From NCBI RefSeq assembly GCF_000091325.1, contig NC_014012.1, positions 2,338,824-2,402,823 of the forward strand: 64,000 nucleotides of DNA, written 5' to 3'. The notes below the pieces were generated by a model. The model was not told where the DNA came from, ran no database searches, and worked only from the letters and a program-made list of their open reading frames with translations. Position 1 is the first letter of the stretch; each line of letters begins with the position of its first letter. The DNA is from Shewanella violacea DSS12. Its GTDB lineage: Bacteria; Pseudomonadota; Gammaproteobacteria; Enterobacterales; Shewanellaceae. Below are positions 1 through 8,262 of this stretch, piece by piece. A program made the position numbers and the translations under genes.

Positions 1-53
1 TCTTTGCCTACCATGATCACATTACCGACTCGCATTTCATGAGCTGTTTTCAT
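1..53 (-). CDS. efp: Elongation factor P, N-terminal fragment (cut by window edge)
   Basis: Only the first 17 or so codons are inside the window, on the minus strand. They read MKTAHEMRVGNVIMVGK, which fits the start of bacterial EF-P. EF-P relieves ribosome stalling at consecutive prolines. The start codon is followed, 47 bases further on in plus coordinates, by the stop of earP, the gene for the enzyme that rhamnosylates EF-P. The two genes are divergent from neither side: both read leftward, with earP upstream. The modified arginine lies outside the window and cannot be checked here. Confidence 0.85.
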   Translation of the reverse strand, partial: MKTAHEMRVGNVIMVGK

Positions 54-100
54 TTATTTAATTCCTAATATTCACAGACAATTTGTTTCAGCGCAGAATA

Positions 101-1272
101 TTAGCCTTTTTTGACAAATTGCACTAGTCGAGTTGCTAAATCTGCGTAATTTAATGCCAACATTGGCCATTTAACGGCGTGTTTATCCATCAAAGTGTGG
201 CCTTGCTGTAACTTTTTCCACATTTGCACTGTGGTCTCGCCGTCTTCCTGGTTGAAGGCTAGATTGAGCTTTGACCATACTTGCCCTGTGTCAGAGTCCA
301 GTGAGTCAATATACAGGGAAGTAAATGCCGATAATTTATCTAAATGTGCATCGTCTTCTTGACCATATATGTGCCAAATGAATGGCTTCGCGGCCCATTG
401 GGCTCGAATAAAAGAGTCTTCACCGCGGACAATATTAAAGTCACAGCTCCAGAGTAAGCGATCGTAAGCGCGCTGATCTGTCATGGGTAAGATATGTATG
501 CTTAGGGAATCTAACGTCAGTGAATCTCCTGGCACTAGGCTGAGATCATCAGGAAACAGGCTCCTGATGCTATTTAGGCTACGACCCATTGGGATAAGAG
601 CATGAACTCGACTTTTACCTTGTCGCCAGGATTGGCAAAGACCTAGCAGTGCAGCACTCTCATAGCTAAAGATGCTGACGAGTGTGTCTTCACTGCTTAC
701 ACCTTCAATATTTAAGTCTTTAAGCAAGCGAGCCCGGTTAGCAGGGTCCCGTTGCCACTGGTCTCTATCTTGGAATAAACCTTGCTCACAAAGCAGACCA
801 CCACTGTTTGGTGTGAAGCCTGGAAAATAAAAATGCTTACTGATCCCGTTGGATTGCAAAGAGGGCAAGCCATGGCAGCTTTCTATCCAGTCCTCGGCGC
901 TCAAGTATTCCAGATTAAGCCATCTTGGTGGCTTGTGGATATCGGCTAACTGTTCCAGTACAGATACTGGCAAGTGCAGGCAAAGGCTTCGATGAGTACG
1001 TCACCCGCTTGCCACTGCTCGGGTAAAGGCTGGCGCCAATGATATATCCTGACGCCCATGACTTCTTGCCGGGGAAGGCTGACATCGAGTCCTGGCAGAA
1101 TATGGGCGAAACTCTTAAGATCGTCGACCCAGAGTCTGACGTCGATACCGAAATCATGTACCAGTTGTTTGGCTAAGCGCCAGGTTACTCCTATGTCACC
1201 ATAGTTATCTATGACGGTACAGAAGATGTCCCAGTGCCCGGAAGGGCCGGAAGAGGAGAGCGGCTTAGTCAT
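101..1272 (-). pseudogene. earP: EF-P arginine rhamnosyltransferase, split by a frameshift
   Basis: EarP transfers rhamnose from dTDP-rhamnose to a conserved arginine of EF-P. Here the family sequence is split over two frames. The N-terminal part (946-1272) has the typical start FCTVIDNYGDIGVTWRLA and runs to IEAFAC; the C-terminal part (101 to about 973) resumes with LPVSVLEQLADIHKPPRWLN and continues to the end, including the sugar-nucleotide region. Between the TGC of the first part and the TTG of the second there are two bases where three are expected, so one base is missing around 971-978. The rest of both halves looks intact and conserved, and the joined length (about 385 residues) is normal. 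This is either a recent mutation or a sequencing error; there is no homopolymer at the site. The adjacent efp start is intact. Confidence 0.85.
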
Positions 1273-1384
1273 TATGTACTCATTTACTTGGCTGATATGG
1301 GTGGCTATGAGTAGTGTTACATGAAAGCAGGATCATAGTCGGTGAGATAGTCAGTTTTAATGTTTATCTATCACTAGACACAAG

Positions 1385-1548
1385 GTCAGTTTTTACACGT
1401 CCCTGTAAAACTGACATAAGTGTTCCTGACACAAAGTCAGTTTTTAATGACCTCCATGGATGGAGGAAATGTCGTAATAATGTCAGGAACATTAACGACC
1501 GTCCTTGTACTCTTTATAAAAGAAGGACATAAGTGTTCCTGACACAAA
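1385..1548. repeat. Cluster of short direct and inverted repeats (REP-like) between earP and fldA
   Basis: The 323-base gap between earP and fldA has no convincing gene. A 23-bp sequence beginning GACATAAGTGTTCCTGACAC occurs at 1413-1435 and again at 1526-1548; its core TGTTCCTGACA is also present inverted at 1481-1491. GTCAGTTTT (1385-1393) pairs with AAAACTGAC (1407-1415), and CCTCCATGGATGGAGG (1451-1466) is a near-palindrome. This density of paired short repeats resembles intergenic REP or MITE-type elements. No transposase is next to it, so the mobilising agent is unknown. Confidence 0.6.
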
Positions 1549-1580
1549 AAAGCGGCGCTATTTCTAGTCGCCGCTTTTTT
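1546..1580 (-). terminator. Rho-independent terminator after fldA
   Basis: AAAAAAGCGGCG and CGCCGCTTTTTT form a 12-bp stem with an 11-base loop, 16 bases past the fldA stop. The A and T tracts make it usable in both directions. Confidence 0.85.
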
Positions 1581-1595
1581 TAGAACGATGGAGAA

Positions 1596-2126
1596 TTAAT
1601 CTTCTAATTCAGCCAGACACATCTCTTCGTAGATCTGCTTGACCCAAGCATCGACTCGCTCTTCGGTCAGTTCTGGTTGTCTATCTTCATCGATCCCCAG
1701 ACCGACGAAATGCTTCTCGTCTTCTGTTAAACCTTTAGACGCTTCGAAATCATAACCTTTGATTGGCCAGTGACCTATGACGATACCGCCACGGCCTTCG
1801 ACAATCTCATTGACCATGCCCATAGCATCGAGGAAGTACTCGGCGTAATCTTCCTGATCGCCACAACCAAAGATTGCAACGAGTTTATCTTCGAAGTTGA
1901 CTTGTTCTAAATCTGGGAAAAAATCATCCCAATCACACTGAGCTTCACCGTAATACCAGGTAGGAATACCAAACATCAGAAGATCAAATTCTTGAATCTG
2001 CTCCTTGGTACTCTTGGCGATGTCTTTGACATCGACCATTTTTTTACCCAGTTTTTTCTGGATCATCTTGGCGATGGCTTCAGTGTTACCTGTATCGCTA
2101 CCGAAAAAAAGACCTACAGTTGCCAT
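1596..2126 (-). CDS. fldA: Flavodoxin, long-chain type
   Basis: Small FMN electron carrier of the cytoplasm (176 residues, the usual length for E. coli-type FldA), serving radical-SAM and reductive enzymes. The FMN phosphate loop GSDTGNTE is at residues 9-16. Aromatic residues that normally stack on the flavin are present (PTWYYGE around 55-61 and GCGDQEDYAEYF around 88-99). The acidic C-terminus EEMCLAELED is typical. It is the last gene of a leftward set with ybfE 49 bases upstream, the same fldA-ybfE-ybfF order as in E. coli, and it ends at a strong terminator. No fur gene follows, unlike in enterobacteria. Confidence 0.95.
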   Translation of the reverse strand: MATVGLFFGSDTGNTEAIAKMIQKKLGKKMVDVKDIAKSTKEQIQEFDLLMFGIPTWYYGEAQCDWDDFFPDLEQVNFEDKLVAIFGCGDQEDYAEYFLDAMGMVNEIVEGRGGIVIGHWPIKGYDFEASKGLTEDEKHFVGLGIDEDRQPELTEERVDAWVKQIYEEMCLAELED

Positions 2127-2175
2127 TGTCTATCCTTTATCTATTTCGCTGTATGTTGATCGTTAACAAGAGCAG

Positions 2176-2448
2176 TCAGAGGTTGACTTGCTTTTGCAAT
2201 ATTAATTCGATTAATTGGCTGCGGCTGATATTACTGGCCATAGCTTTCTCATTCAAGGCGTCGTATAAATCTTGTGACACCTTTAACTCTATTCGTTTTA
2301 AACCGTTCGCTCGGTCACGTTGGATCTGATTACGCTTATTGATTTTAAGCTGCTGATCTCTAGGCAGTGGATTACTACGTGGACGACCGCGTCGTTTTTC
2401 TGTGGCGAACAGATCGATAGTGGTTCTATCTGATGTTTCTTTTGCCAT
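2176..2448 (-). CDS. ybfE: YbfE-like ribbon-helix-helix protein (LexA-regulated family)
   Basis: 90-residue basic protein with the family's RGRPRSNPLPRDQQLKINKR block (about residues 20-39) and a C-terminal helix pair, LKVSQDLYDALNEKAMASN, that fits a ribbon-helix-helix DNA-binding fold. In E. coli the orthologue is a member of the LexA regulon. I looked for a CTG-N10-CAG SOS operator in the upstream gaps and did not find a convincing one, so LexA control here is not supported by the sequence. It lies 10 bases after the DUF2788 gene and 49 bases before fldA, so the three are probably co-transcribed. Confidence 0.85.
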   Translation of the reverse strand: MAKETSDRTTIDLFATEKRRGRPRSNPLPRDQQLKINKRNQIQRDRANGLKRIELKVSQDLYDALNEKAMASNISRSQLIELILQKQVNL

Positions 2449-2458
2449 TGATTCAATC

Positions 2459-2674
2459 TTACCCTACACCTTCCCAAAACACCTGTATCATTCCTTTTGC
2501 AATAAATCCGGCACAGCCGAGAAATAACACTGACCACACAATATAGCGGCCAAATTTGGGAACTTTACCTTGTTTCAGCACATCATGAATGGCCATGCCG
2601 ATAAAGAAAAAAATCGCTGCAAAAAATAGGTCTAACCCTATTGCTTCAATCTGTACCATGTATTGAGACAACAT
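2459..2674 (-). CDS. DUF2788 small inner-membrane protein
   Basis: 71 residues with two predicted membrane segments (about 15-32, LFFAAIFFFIGMAIHDVL, and 44-65) joined by a short basic loop, GKVPKFGRY. The sequence matches the DUF2788 family, whose function is not known to me. It sits between ybfF and ybfE in the leftward operon, 10 bases from ybfE, an association common in this group of bacteria. Confidence 0.8.
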   Translation of the reverse strand: MLSQYMVQIEAIGLDLFFAAIFFFIGMAIHDVLKQGKVPKFGRYIVWSVLFLGCAGFIAKGMIQVFWEGVG

Positions 2675-2756
2675 AAATCAATTCTTCAGGCCAAAAAGAG
2701 GCGCGAATATACCATAGTTGAGCAGCACCTGCCATATGGATAGTGCCTTAAACGCA

Positions 2757-3539
2757 TTATTTACTGTCGTGTTTATTCAGGAAATCAGCCACTATTCGGT
2801 TGAACATGGCGGGTTTTTGAGCATGCAGCCAATGACCTGTACCCTCGATGGTTTTAGCCTGAACCCGAGGGAACTGACTTATGATGGCTTGTCTATGTTC
2901 TGCTGTGACATAGTCTGAGTCGCCGCCACGTATAAATAGGGTCGGCTTTTTATATTGCAAAAAACCTTGGGTCTCGATGTCATTATGCCAAGCGATCAAG
3001 TCCTTATAGCAAGATTTTAGTCCTGCAAGATTCATTTTCCAGCTAAATCCTTGATCGGTGCGGGAGAGATTTTTTAATAAAAACTGAGCAGTGCCTTCAT
3101 CTAAACCTGCCGCTAAAAGTTGTTTTAGGGCATCTGAGCGGCTGTTTAAGCTGGCAAGATTGATATTCTCAAGACCTGCAAAAACATTATCATGTCGCTG
3201 CTGATAACTCACAGGGGCAATATCCGCAGCAATCAGGCTAGTCACACGGTCTGGATTAGCGAGCGCCGTCGCCATGGCTATCTTGCCGCCCATGGAGTGG
3301 CCAAGGATATGGGCGCGTTCTAATTGCAGATTGTCCATAAGTTCGATAACGGCTTGTGCCAGCAGGGGGTAATCCATTTTTTGCCAATGGGGACTGAGTC
3401 CGTGATTGGGCACATCGATACGCACTACCTGATGCGTCTCTTCCAGGCTCTTGGAGAGGCCTTTTAAATTATCAAGATTACCAAAAAGGCCATGAATTAA
3501 GATCACAGCTGAACCTTGGCCTGAAGAGATATGATGCAT
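2757..3539 (-). CDS. ybfF: YbfF-type alpha/beta hydrolase (esterase)
   Basis: Acyl-ester hydrolase of the alpha/beta fold. Seen in the sequence: oxyanion-hole motif HGLFGNLDN, nucleophile elbow GHSMGG, a late acid in FIRGGDSDYV and the catalytic His in GTGHWLH. In E. coli YbfF is a cytoplasmic thioesterase/esterase. The reading frame is open up to an ATG at 3620, but homology begins at the methionine of MHHISSGQG (3539), giving 260 residues, close to the E. coli 254. ATG codons at 3605 and 3602 are alternatives; GGTGAG lies ten bases before the former. First gene of the leftward set ending with fldA. Confidence 0.85.
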   Translation of the reverse strand: MHHISSGQGSAVILIHGLFGNLDNLKGLSKSLEETHQVVRIDVPNHGLSPHWQKMDYPLLAQAVIELMDNLQLERAHILGHSMGGKIAMATALANPDRVTSLIAADIAPVSYQQRHDNVFAGLENINLASLNSRSDALKQLLAAGLDEGTAQFLLKNLSRTDQGFSWKMNLAGLKSCYKDLIAWHNDIETQGFLQYKKPTLFIRGGDSDYVTAEHRQAIISQFPRVQAKTIEGTGHWLHAQKPAMFNRIVADFLNKHDSK

Positions 3540-3827
3540 GCTTGAACCTATAGATGAGTTGATGAGTGCAGATTGTGGCTGCAAACGGAATATTTTGACC
3601 ATCATACTCGGATATCTCACCCGTGCTTGCCGTCTTTTTGAGCAAACTCGTCATCTTTTTAGGATCTAATGAAGATCTCTGGCATTTTTAGTCTTTTGGC
3701 ACTTTATTATAAGCCTCGAGTTGGCATACACTTGCAACTGACATTTGAACCTTGATTCAAACAAGAAATATAAAATGTTCAATGCGGGCGCAAAATTAAC
3801 TAATTTCACTTAAGGAAGATTAAGGTC

Positions 3828-4382
3828 ATGAAATATATCGAGGTCGATGAAGATCTATATCGCCATATTGCCGGTAAGACAGAGCGTATTGGTGAGAGTG
3901 CTTCAGATATCCTGCGCCGCTTGCTTGGGTTAGATGTAGAGTCAGTTAATCATGACACACCCGAAACCATCAGCCATCCCTCAATGGAATCGGTTCCAGT
4001 TAAGCCTCAAGTCAAAGCTAAAACGAGTCTTAAGACGAAAGCGAATAAAGATTTTTCTCAGTGCATAGACACAGAGGAACTGGCGGCTCAGAAAGGGGCC
4101 GTGGGTCGGTTCCTGTTTATATTAGAGGCTGTATATCGCGCCGCGCCAGAGCAGTTCTCCCAGGTGTTAAAGATACAAGGCCGCGATAGGCTCTATTTTG
4201 CGACTTCAAAAGCATCACTGCTTAAGGCCAGTAAGTCTGCCAATCCCAAAGAGATTGGCCAGAGTGGTTTTTGGGTGACCACCAATAACAATACTGCTAA
4301 GAAGCGTAACATTCTAACCGAAGTCTTGCAGCAGTACGGCACGGTGGAAGCACAAATTGAGACGATTACCAATAATCTGTAG
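3828..4382 (+). CDS. seqA: SeqA, negative modulator of replication initiation
   Basis: Binds hemimethylated GATC pairs and sequesters oriC after initiation. The N-terminal oligomerisation domain is clear (MKYIEVDEDLYRHIAGKTER, then ESASDILRRLLGL), followed by a low-complexity linker of about residues 45-85 and the C-terminal GATC-binding domain (GAVGRFLFILEAVYRAAPEQF to YFATSKASLLKASKSANPKEI and GFWVTTNNNTAKKRNIL). Length of 184 is normal. AAGGAAGATTAAGGTC gives a good ribosome-binding site. seqA-pgm is the same order as in E. coli; here a terminator separates them. Divergent from ybfF. Confidence 0.96.
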   Translation: MKYIEVDEDLYRHIAGKTERIGESASDILRRLLGLDVESVNHDTPETISHPSMESVPVKPQVKAKTSLKTKANKDFSQCIDTEELAAQKGAVGRFLFILEAVYRAAPEQFSQVLKIQGRDRLYFATSKASLLKASKSANPKEIGQSGFWVTTNNNTAKKRNILTEVLQQYGTVEAQIETITNNL

Positions 4383-4413
4383 CCTAATAGCATAAATGTA
4401 ATAGGCTGTTAGT

Positions 4414-4450
4414 AAGCTGAAATCATCTGAGTATGAATTCAGCTTTTTTT
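4414..4450 (+). terminator. Terminator after seqA
   Basis: AAGCTGAA (4414-4421) pairs with TTCAGCTT (4438-4445), followed by a run of T. Loop of 16 bases. Confidence 0.75.
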
Positions 4451-4479
4451 TACTCATTATTAATCAATATAATAAGGAT

Positions 4480-6150
4480 ATGAGATTGAGCATTCATGAG
4501 CGAGCAGGGCAAGTTGCACAGCAACAAGACTTAGTGAATATTCCCAAGTTGATGAGCCATTATTTCTGCATCCAGCCAGACATTCAACTGGATGAGCAGA
4601 AAGTCAGTTTCGGCACATCCGGTCACCGTGGTAGCTCACTGAAAGGCAGTTTCAATCAAGCTCATATATTGGCCATCACCCAAGCTGTTGTCGATTATCG
4701 CAATGGAGCCGAAATAAGTGGCCCCTTATATCTGGGTATCGATACTCATGCCTTGTCACAAGCCGCATTTGTCACTGCTATCGAGGTTTTGGTGGCGAAT
4801 TTGGTCGATGTCATCATACATAAAGATGATGGTTTTACCCCGACGCCTGTGGTGTCTCACTCGATCCTTCAAGCCAATAAACTGCTAGACGCACATCAGC
4901 CTGCATTAGCCGACGGTCTTATCATTACGCCTTCACACAATCCACCACAGGATGGTGGCATCAAGTATAACCCGCCACATGGTGGCCCGGCAGAAGGCGA
5001 GATCACTAAGTGGATCGAGCAAAAGGCGAATCAGTATCTTGCCCAAAAGTTGGTGGGAGTTAAACGTCTCGATTATGCAGTGGCCATCACGTCGCCGTTA
5101 GTGAAAGAAGCTGATTTGATCGCACCCTATGTAGATGATTTAGATTCTGTTATCGATATGAAGGCCATCTCTAAGGCGGGCATACGCATAGGCGTTGATC
5201 CACTGGGCGGCTCAGGCATTCACTATTGGGCTAAGATTGCCAAGCGTTACGACTTAGACATAAGTCTGGTTAATACCCGTATCGATCCCAGTTTCAGTTT
5301 CATGCCGCTGGATAAAGACGGCAAGATCCGCATGGATTGTTCTTCACCCTATGCCATGGCTGGCTTGTTAAAGCAGCAAGATAATTTCGATCTCTGTGTC
5401 GGCAATGACCCAGACTATGACAGGCACGGCATCGTTTGTCCCGGTTCAGGTTTGATGAACCCGAATCACTTCTTAGCCGTGGCTATCGATTATCTGGTGA
5501 CCCACAGACCCGATTGGTCTGATAGCTTAATCATAGGTAAAACCTTAGTCTCTAGTGCCATGATAGATAAAGTCTGCGCCCAGCATGGTAAGACGCTGTG
5601 TGAGGTGCCTGTTGGATTTAAATGGTTCGTCGATGGTCTCGCCGATGCAAGTTTTGCCTTCGGGGGAGAGGAGAGTGCCGGTGCTGCATTCTTGAGACGC
5701 GATGGCACTACCTGGTGTACCGATAAAGATGGCTTTATTCTCGCACTATTGGCGGCTGAAATTCTAGCGGTAACAGGGCTGACACCGGCCCAACGATATC
5801 AAGAACTTGTGACGCTACACGGAGAGGGGTTTTATAAGAGAGTCGACAGTCCGGTGCAAGCAGACAAGAAGGTCAAGTTTGCTCAGGTGTTGAAGAGTGA
5901 GGTTAATACCCAGACCTTAGGCACTGAGGTTCTGGCCGGTGAGTCGATATTGGCTGTGCTGACCAAGGCCCCCGGAAATCAGGCAGACATAGGTGGCATC
6001 AAGGTCATCACCGAGAATGCCTGGTTCGCGGCTCGTCCATCGGGTACCGAAGCCTTATTTAAGATCTATGGCGAAAGCTTTATTAGCCCAGCTCATCTGC
6101 AACAGGTCATCGATGAGGCACAAGCCATGATCGATACTCTCTTAGCGTAA
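4480..6150 (+). CDS. pgm: Phosphoglucomutase, alpha-D-glucose specific
   Basis: Interconverts glucose 1-phosphate and glucose 6-phosphate in the cytoplasm, linking glycogen and sugar-nucleotide synthesis to glycolysis. 556 residues, collinear with E. coli Pgm (546). Seen: FGTSGHRGS (44-52), the phosphoserine loop TPSHNPP with Ser152, the metal site GNDPDYDRHG, the sugar-binding GGEESAGA, and the phosphate-binding AARPSGTE near the C-terminus. The start ATG at 4480 follows AATAAGGAT. Possible co-regulation with seqA is limited by the terminator between them. Confidence 0.96.
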   Translation: MRLSIHERAGQVAQQQDLVNIPKLMSHYFCIQPDIQLDEQKVSFGTSGHRGSSLKGSFNQAHILAITQAVVDYRNGAEISGPLYLGIDTHALSQAAFVTAIEVLVANLVDVIIHKDDGFTPTPVVSHSILQANKLLDAHQPALADGLIITPSHNPPQDGGIKYNPPHGGPAEGEITKWIEQKANQYLAQKLVGVKRLDYAVAITSPLVKEADLIAPYVDDLDSVIDMKAISKAGIRIGVDPLGGSGIHYWAKIAKRYDLDISLVNTRIDPSFSFMPLDKDGKIRMDCSSPYAMAGLLKQQDNFDLCVGNDPDYDRHGIVCPGSGLMNPNHFLAVAIDYLVTHRPDWSDSLIIGKTLVSSAMIDKVCAQHGKTLCEVPVGFKWFVDGLADASFAFGGEESAGAAFLRRDGTTWCTDKDGFILALLAAEILAVTGLTPAQRYQELVTLHGEGFYKRVDSPVQADKKVKFAQVLKSEVNTQTLGTEVLAGESILAVLTKAPGNQADIGGIKVITENAWFAARPSGTEALFKIYGESFISPAHLQQVIDEAQAMIDTLLA

Positions 6151-6168
6151 AATATGGGTTTAATAGAC

Positions 6169-6212
6169 GAGTCACCAGAACCTAAGCTTTAAGCTCGAGT
6201 TTCTGGAGACTC
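6169..6212. terminator. Bidirectional terminator between pgm and msrA
   Basis: GAGTCACCAGAA (6169-6180) and TTCTGGAGACTC (6201-6212) pair at 11 of 12 positions between the converging ends of pgm and msrA. There is no long T run, so strength is uncertain. Confidence 0.5.
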
Positions 6213-6215
6213 CTA

Positions 6216-6695
6216 TTAGAAAGAGATATGACAGCTAGGGAGATTATTCTTCTCCAGATAGTGCTGGTGATACTCTTCGGCGCGATTAAATTCGAGTACA
6301 GGGGCTATTTCTGTCACTATCTGTTTTTTTCCCCACTTGCCACTAAGGGCCAGAGCTTGTTTAGACTGCTCTGCTAGTGTTTTTTGCAGATTGTCGTGGA
6401 AAAAAATGGCGCTGCGATATTGAGAGCCTATGTCTGCCCCTTGTCTGTTGAGTGTGGTTGGGTTGTGGTTTTGCCAAAACACCTGGAGTAAGTCCTGAAA
6501 AGAGACTAAAGCGTCATCGTATTCCACCTGAACGACTTCGGCGTGACCGGTTTTGCCACTTTTAACTTGGGTGTAGCTGTTAGCCGCGTTATCGCCACCC
6601 ATATAGCCACAAGTCGTCTGCTTAACGCCTGCCAACTGATTAAAGAAGAACTCAACGCCCCAAAAACACCCAGCTCCAAATGTCGCTACTGCCAT
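6216..6695 (-). CDS. msrA: Peptide methionine-S-sulfoxide reductase MsrA
   Basis: Repairs oxidised methionine (S-sulfoxide) in proteins using thioredoxin. 159 residues. The catalytic GAGCFWGVE is at residues 7-15 with Cys10 as nucleophile; the substrate-binding HAEVVQVEYD and the EYHQHYLEKN motif are present, and a late Cys in LPSCHISF could act as resolving cysteine. Convergent with pgm. The 336-base gap between its start and astE contains tandem octamers that look like a MetJ operator about 105 bases upstream of the start, which would link expression to methionine status. Confidence 0.95.
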   Translation of the reverse strand: MAVATFGAGCFWGVEFFFNQLAGVKQTTCGYMGGDNAANSYTQVKSGKTGHAEVVQVEYDDALVSFQDLLQVFWQNHNPTTLNRQGADIGSQYRSAIFFHDNLQKTLAEQSKQALALSGKWGKKQIVTEIAPVLEFNRAEEYHQHYLEKNNLPSCHISF

Positions 6696-6799
6696 ACAAT
6701 ACCTCTAATTAAGTCGATGTAGATTAACCCTGTTTACGTTTGCAGAGCCATTAGATACCAGCAATACATTCAGACCTGTAGACTGAGTTCATTCGAAAT

Positions 6800-6823
6800 G
6801 AACGTCTGGATGGCTAGACGTCT
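6800..6823. promoter_or_regulatory. Tandem MetJ-like boxes upstream of msrA
   Basis: Three contiguous octamers, GAACGTCT, GGATGGCT and AGACGTCT, match the MetJ consensus AGACGTCT at 6, 5 and 8 of 8 positions. MetJ binds tandem copies of this octamer to repress methionine genes when S-adenosylmethionine is abundant. The array is 105-128 bases before the msrA start and 209 before astE. By distance and biology msrA is the more likely target; this is inference. The rest of the 6696-7031 gap shows no gene. Confidence 0.6.
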
Positions 6824-7031
6824 ACATCTTGTGCTTTATCGCTATCTTTTGCAACAAGATAAAAAACATTTTGGTAAAGATATTATTTGATGCCTCGATA
6901 AATAGCTGAGGTATGGGTTAAGTGTTATTATTCTAAGCAATAGATTTTTCGAAATAAAATTAAAGCTTCTTCCATGAAATCACGCCGTTTCCAATTGCGA
7001 TTTACTTGTAAGAACAATTAAGGGGAATTTT

Positions 7032-8066
7032 GTGCTACAGGCGCTAATAGAGTCACAAGACTTTTTAAAATTTACGTTAGACAACCCACATCACATAGAT
7101 GAAAGCGGTACATTTTCTTTAGGCGAACACACACAAGTAGAAGTGTGGGATACCGGGGTTATCGTATTTGAGCCTAAACAAGGTGAGGGGAAAGATATTG
7201 TCCTCTCTTGTGCGGTACATGGTAACGAAACTGCCCCCATCGAGCTCTGCAATGACTTGATAAAAGACCTGCTCCAGCAAAAGATAATCACCAAGCACAG
7301 GGTCTTATTCCTATTTGGCAATCCGCCGGCAATCATCAATGGCACTCGCTTCATCGAAGAAAACCTAAATCGTTTATTCAATGGTGCACACTCTGTGGGC
7401 GAAGGTCTGAGTAATCCTGAGCGGATCCGTGCGAAAAAACTCGAATTCTATGTCGATAAGTTCTTCTCGGCCTCGAGTGCAACAGAGCAAAGAATTCATT
7501 ATGATTTGCATACGGCTATTCGTGGCTCAAAACATGAAAAGTTCGCCATCTATCCATACCGTCCCGGTCGCCAGTATAGCGCCCAGCAGATCATGTATCT
7601 CGAAGCCTGCGGTATCGATACTGTCTTGTTCCATCATGAACCGACTACCACCTTCAGCTATTTTTCATCTAAGCACTATGAAGCCGATGCGTTTACCATA
7701 GAGTTAGGTAAGGTCTTGCCCTTTGGCCAGAATGATATGACACGTTTTATCGCATTAAGAGAGATGTTGAATCGCTTGATCACCAATCAAGATCTAGAGC
7801 TGGATGAATTTGATGCCGATAAGGTGAATCTGTATCAGGTCTGCCGCGCGATCAATAAAAGCTGCGATGACTTTGAATTTACCTTTGCTAACGATGTCGA
7901 AAACTTTACTGCATTCCCTAAAGGCTACATCTTAGCCAAAGAGGGGGGCATGGATATCAAGGTTGAGCATGAAGTCGAGGCCATCGTTTTCCCGAATGCT
8001 AAGGTGCCAGTCGGACAGAGAACTGTGTTATGCCTAAAGCCTGCCAGTACAGAGAATATTGCTTAG
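7032..8066 (+). CDS. astE: Succinylglutamate desuccinylase
   Basis: Last step of the arginine succinyltransferase pathway: N-succinylglutamate is hydrolysed to glutamate and succinate. 344 residues. Zinc-peptidase-like motifs are visible: [11 protein letters not shown] (His and Glu ligands, about residues 61-71), [35 protein letters not shown] (third ligand His) and the catalytic region [12 protein letters not shown]. The start is GTG at 7032, preceded by AAGGGGAA. The other ast genes are not in the window, so astE is detached from them here. It lies just upstream of the bkd genes but 196 bases apart. Confidence 0.95.
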   Translation: MLQALIESQDFLKFTLDNPHHIDESGTFSLGEHTQVEVWDTGVIVFEPKQGEGKDIVLSCAVHGNETAPIELCNDLIKDLLQQKIITKHRVLFLFGNPPAIINGTRFIEENLNRLFNGAHSVGEGLSNPERIRAKKLEFYVDKFFSASSATEQRIHYDLHTAIRGSKHEKFAIYPYRPGRQYSAQQIMYLEACGIDTVLFHHEPTTTFSYFSSKHYEADAFTIELGKVLPFGQNDMTRFIALREMLNRLITNQDLELDEFDADKVNLYQVCRAINKSCDDFEFTFANDVENFTAFPKGYILAKEGGMDIKVEHEVEAIVFPNAKVPVGQRTVLCLKPASTENIA

Positions 8067-8262
8067 TGCTGGTGCCATCTCAATGACATGTAAAGCTAAA
8101 CATACGCCGCGAGGATCGTTAGTTTTTATTCAAGCCTTTAGAACGGTTGATCGCAAGTTTACGTTAACGTAATGTCTTTCCCGCGTATTACAAGAATTGC
8201 TGATCCGCTCCATAAGAGCGGCTCAACTCATAACAAAGCACTCAGCTGATAAGAGATATAGT

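Noticed and set aside
1314..1532. 72-residue ORF on the plus strand between earP and fldA
   Set aside because: It runs through the repeat cluster, has no ribosome-binding site and no protein-like composition.
2675..2756. LexA (SOS) operator for ybfE
   Set aside because: CTGCCATATGGATAG resembles it but lacks the CTG-N10-CAG spacing.
7091..7381. 96-residue minus-strand ORF in astE
   Set aside because: Shadow of astE on the opposite strand.
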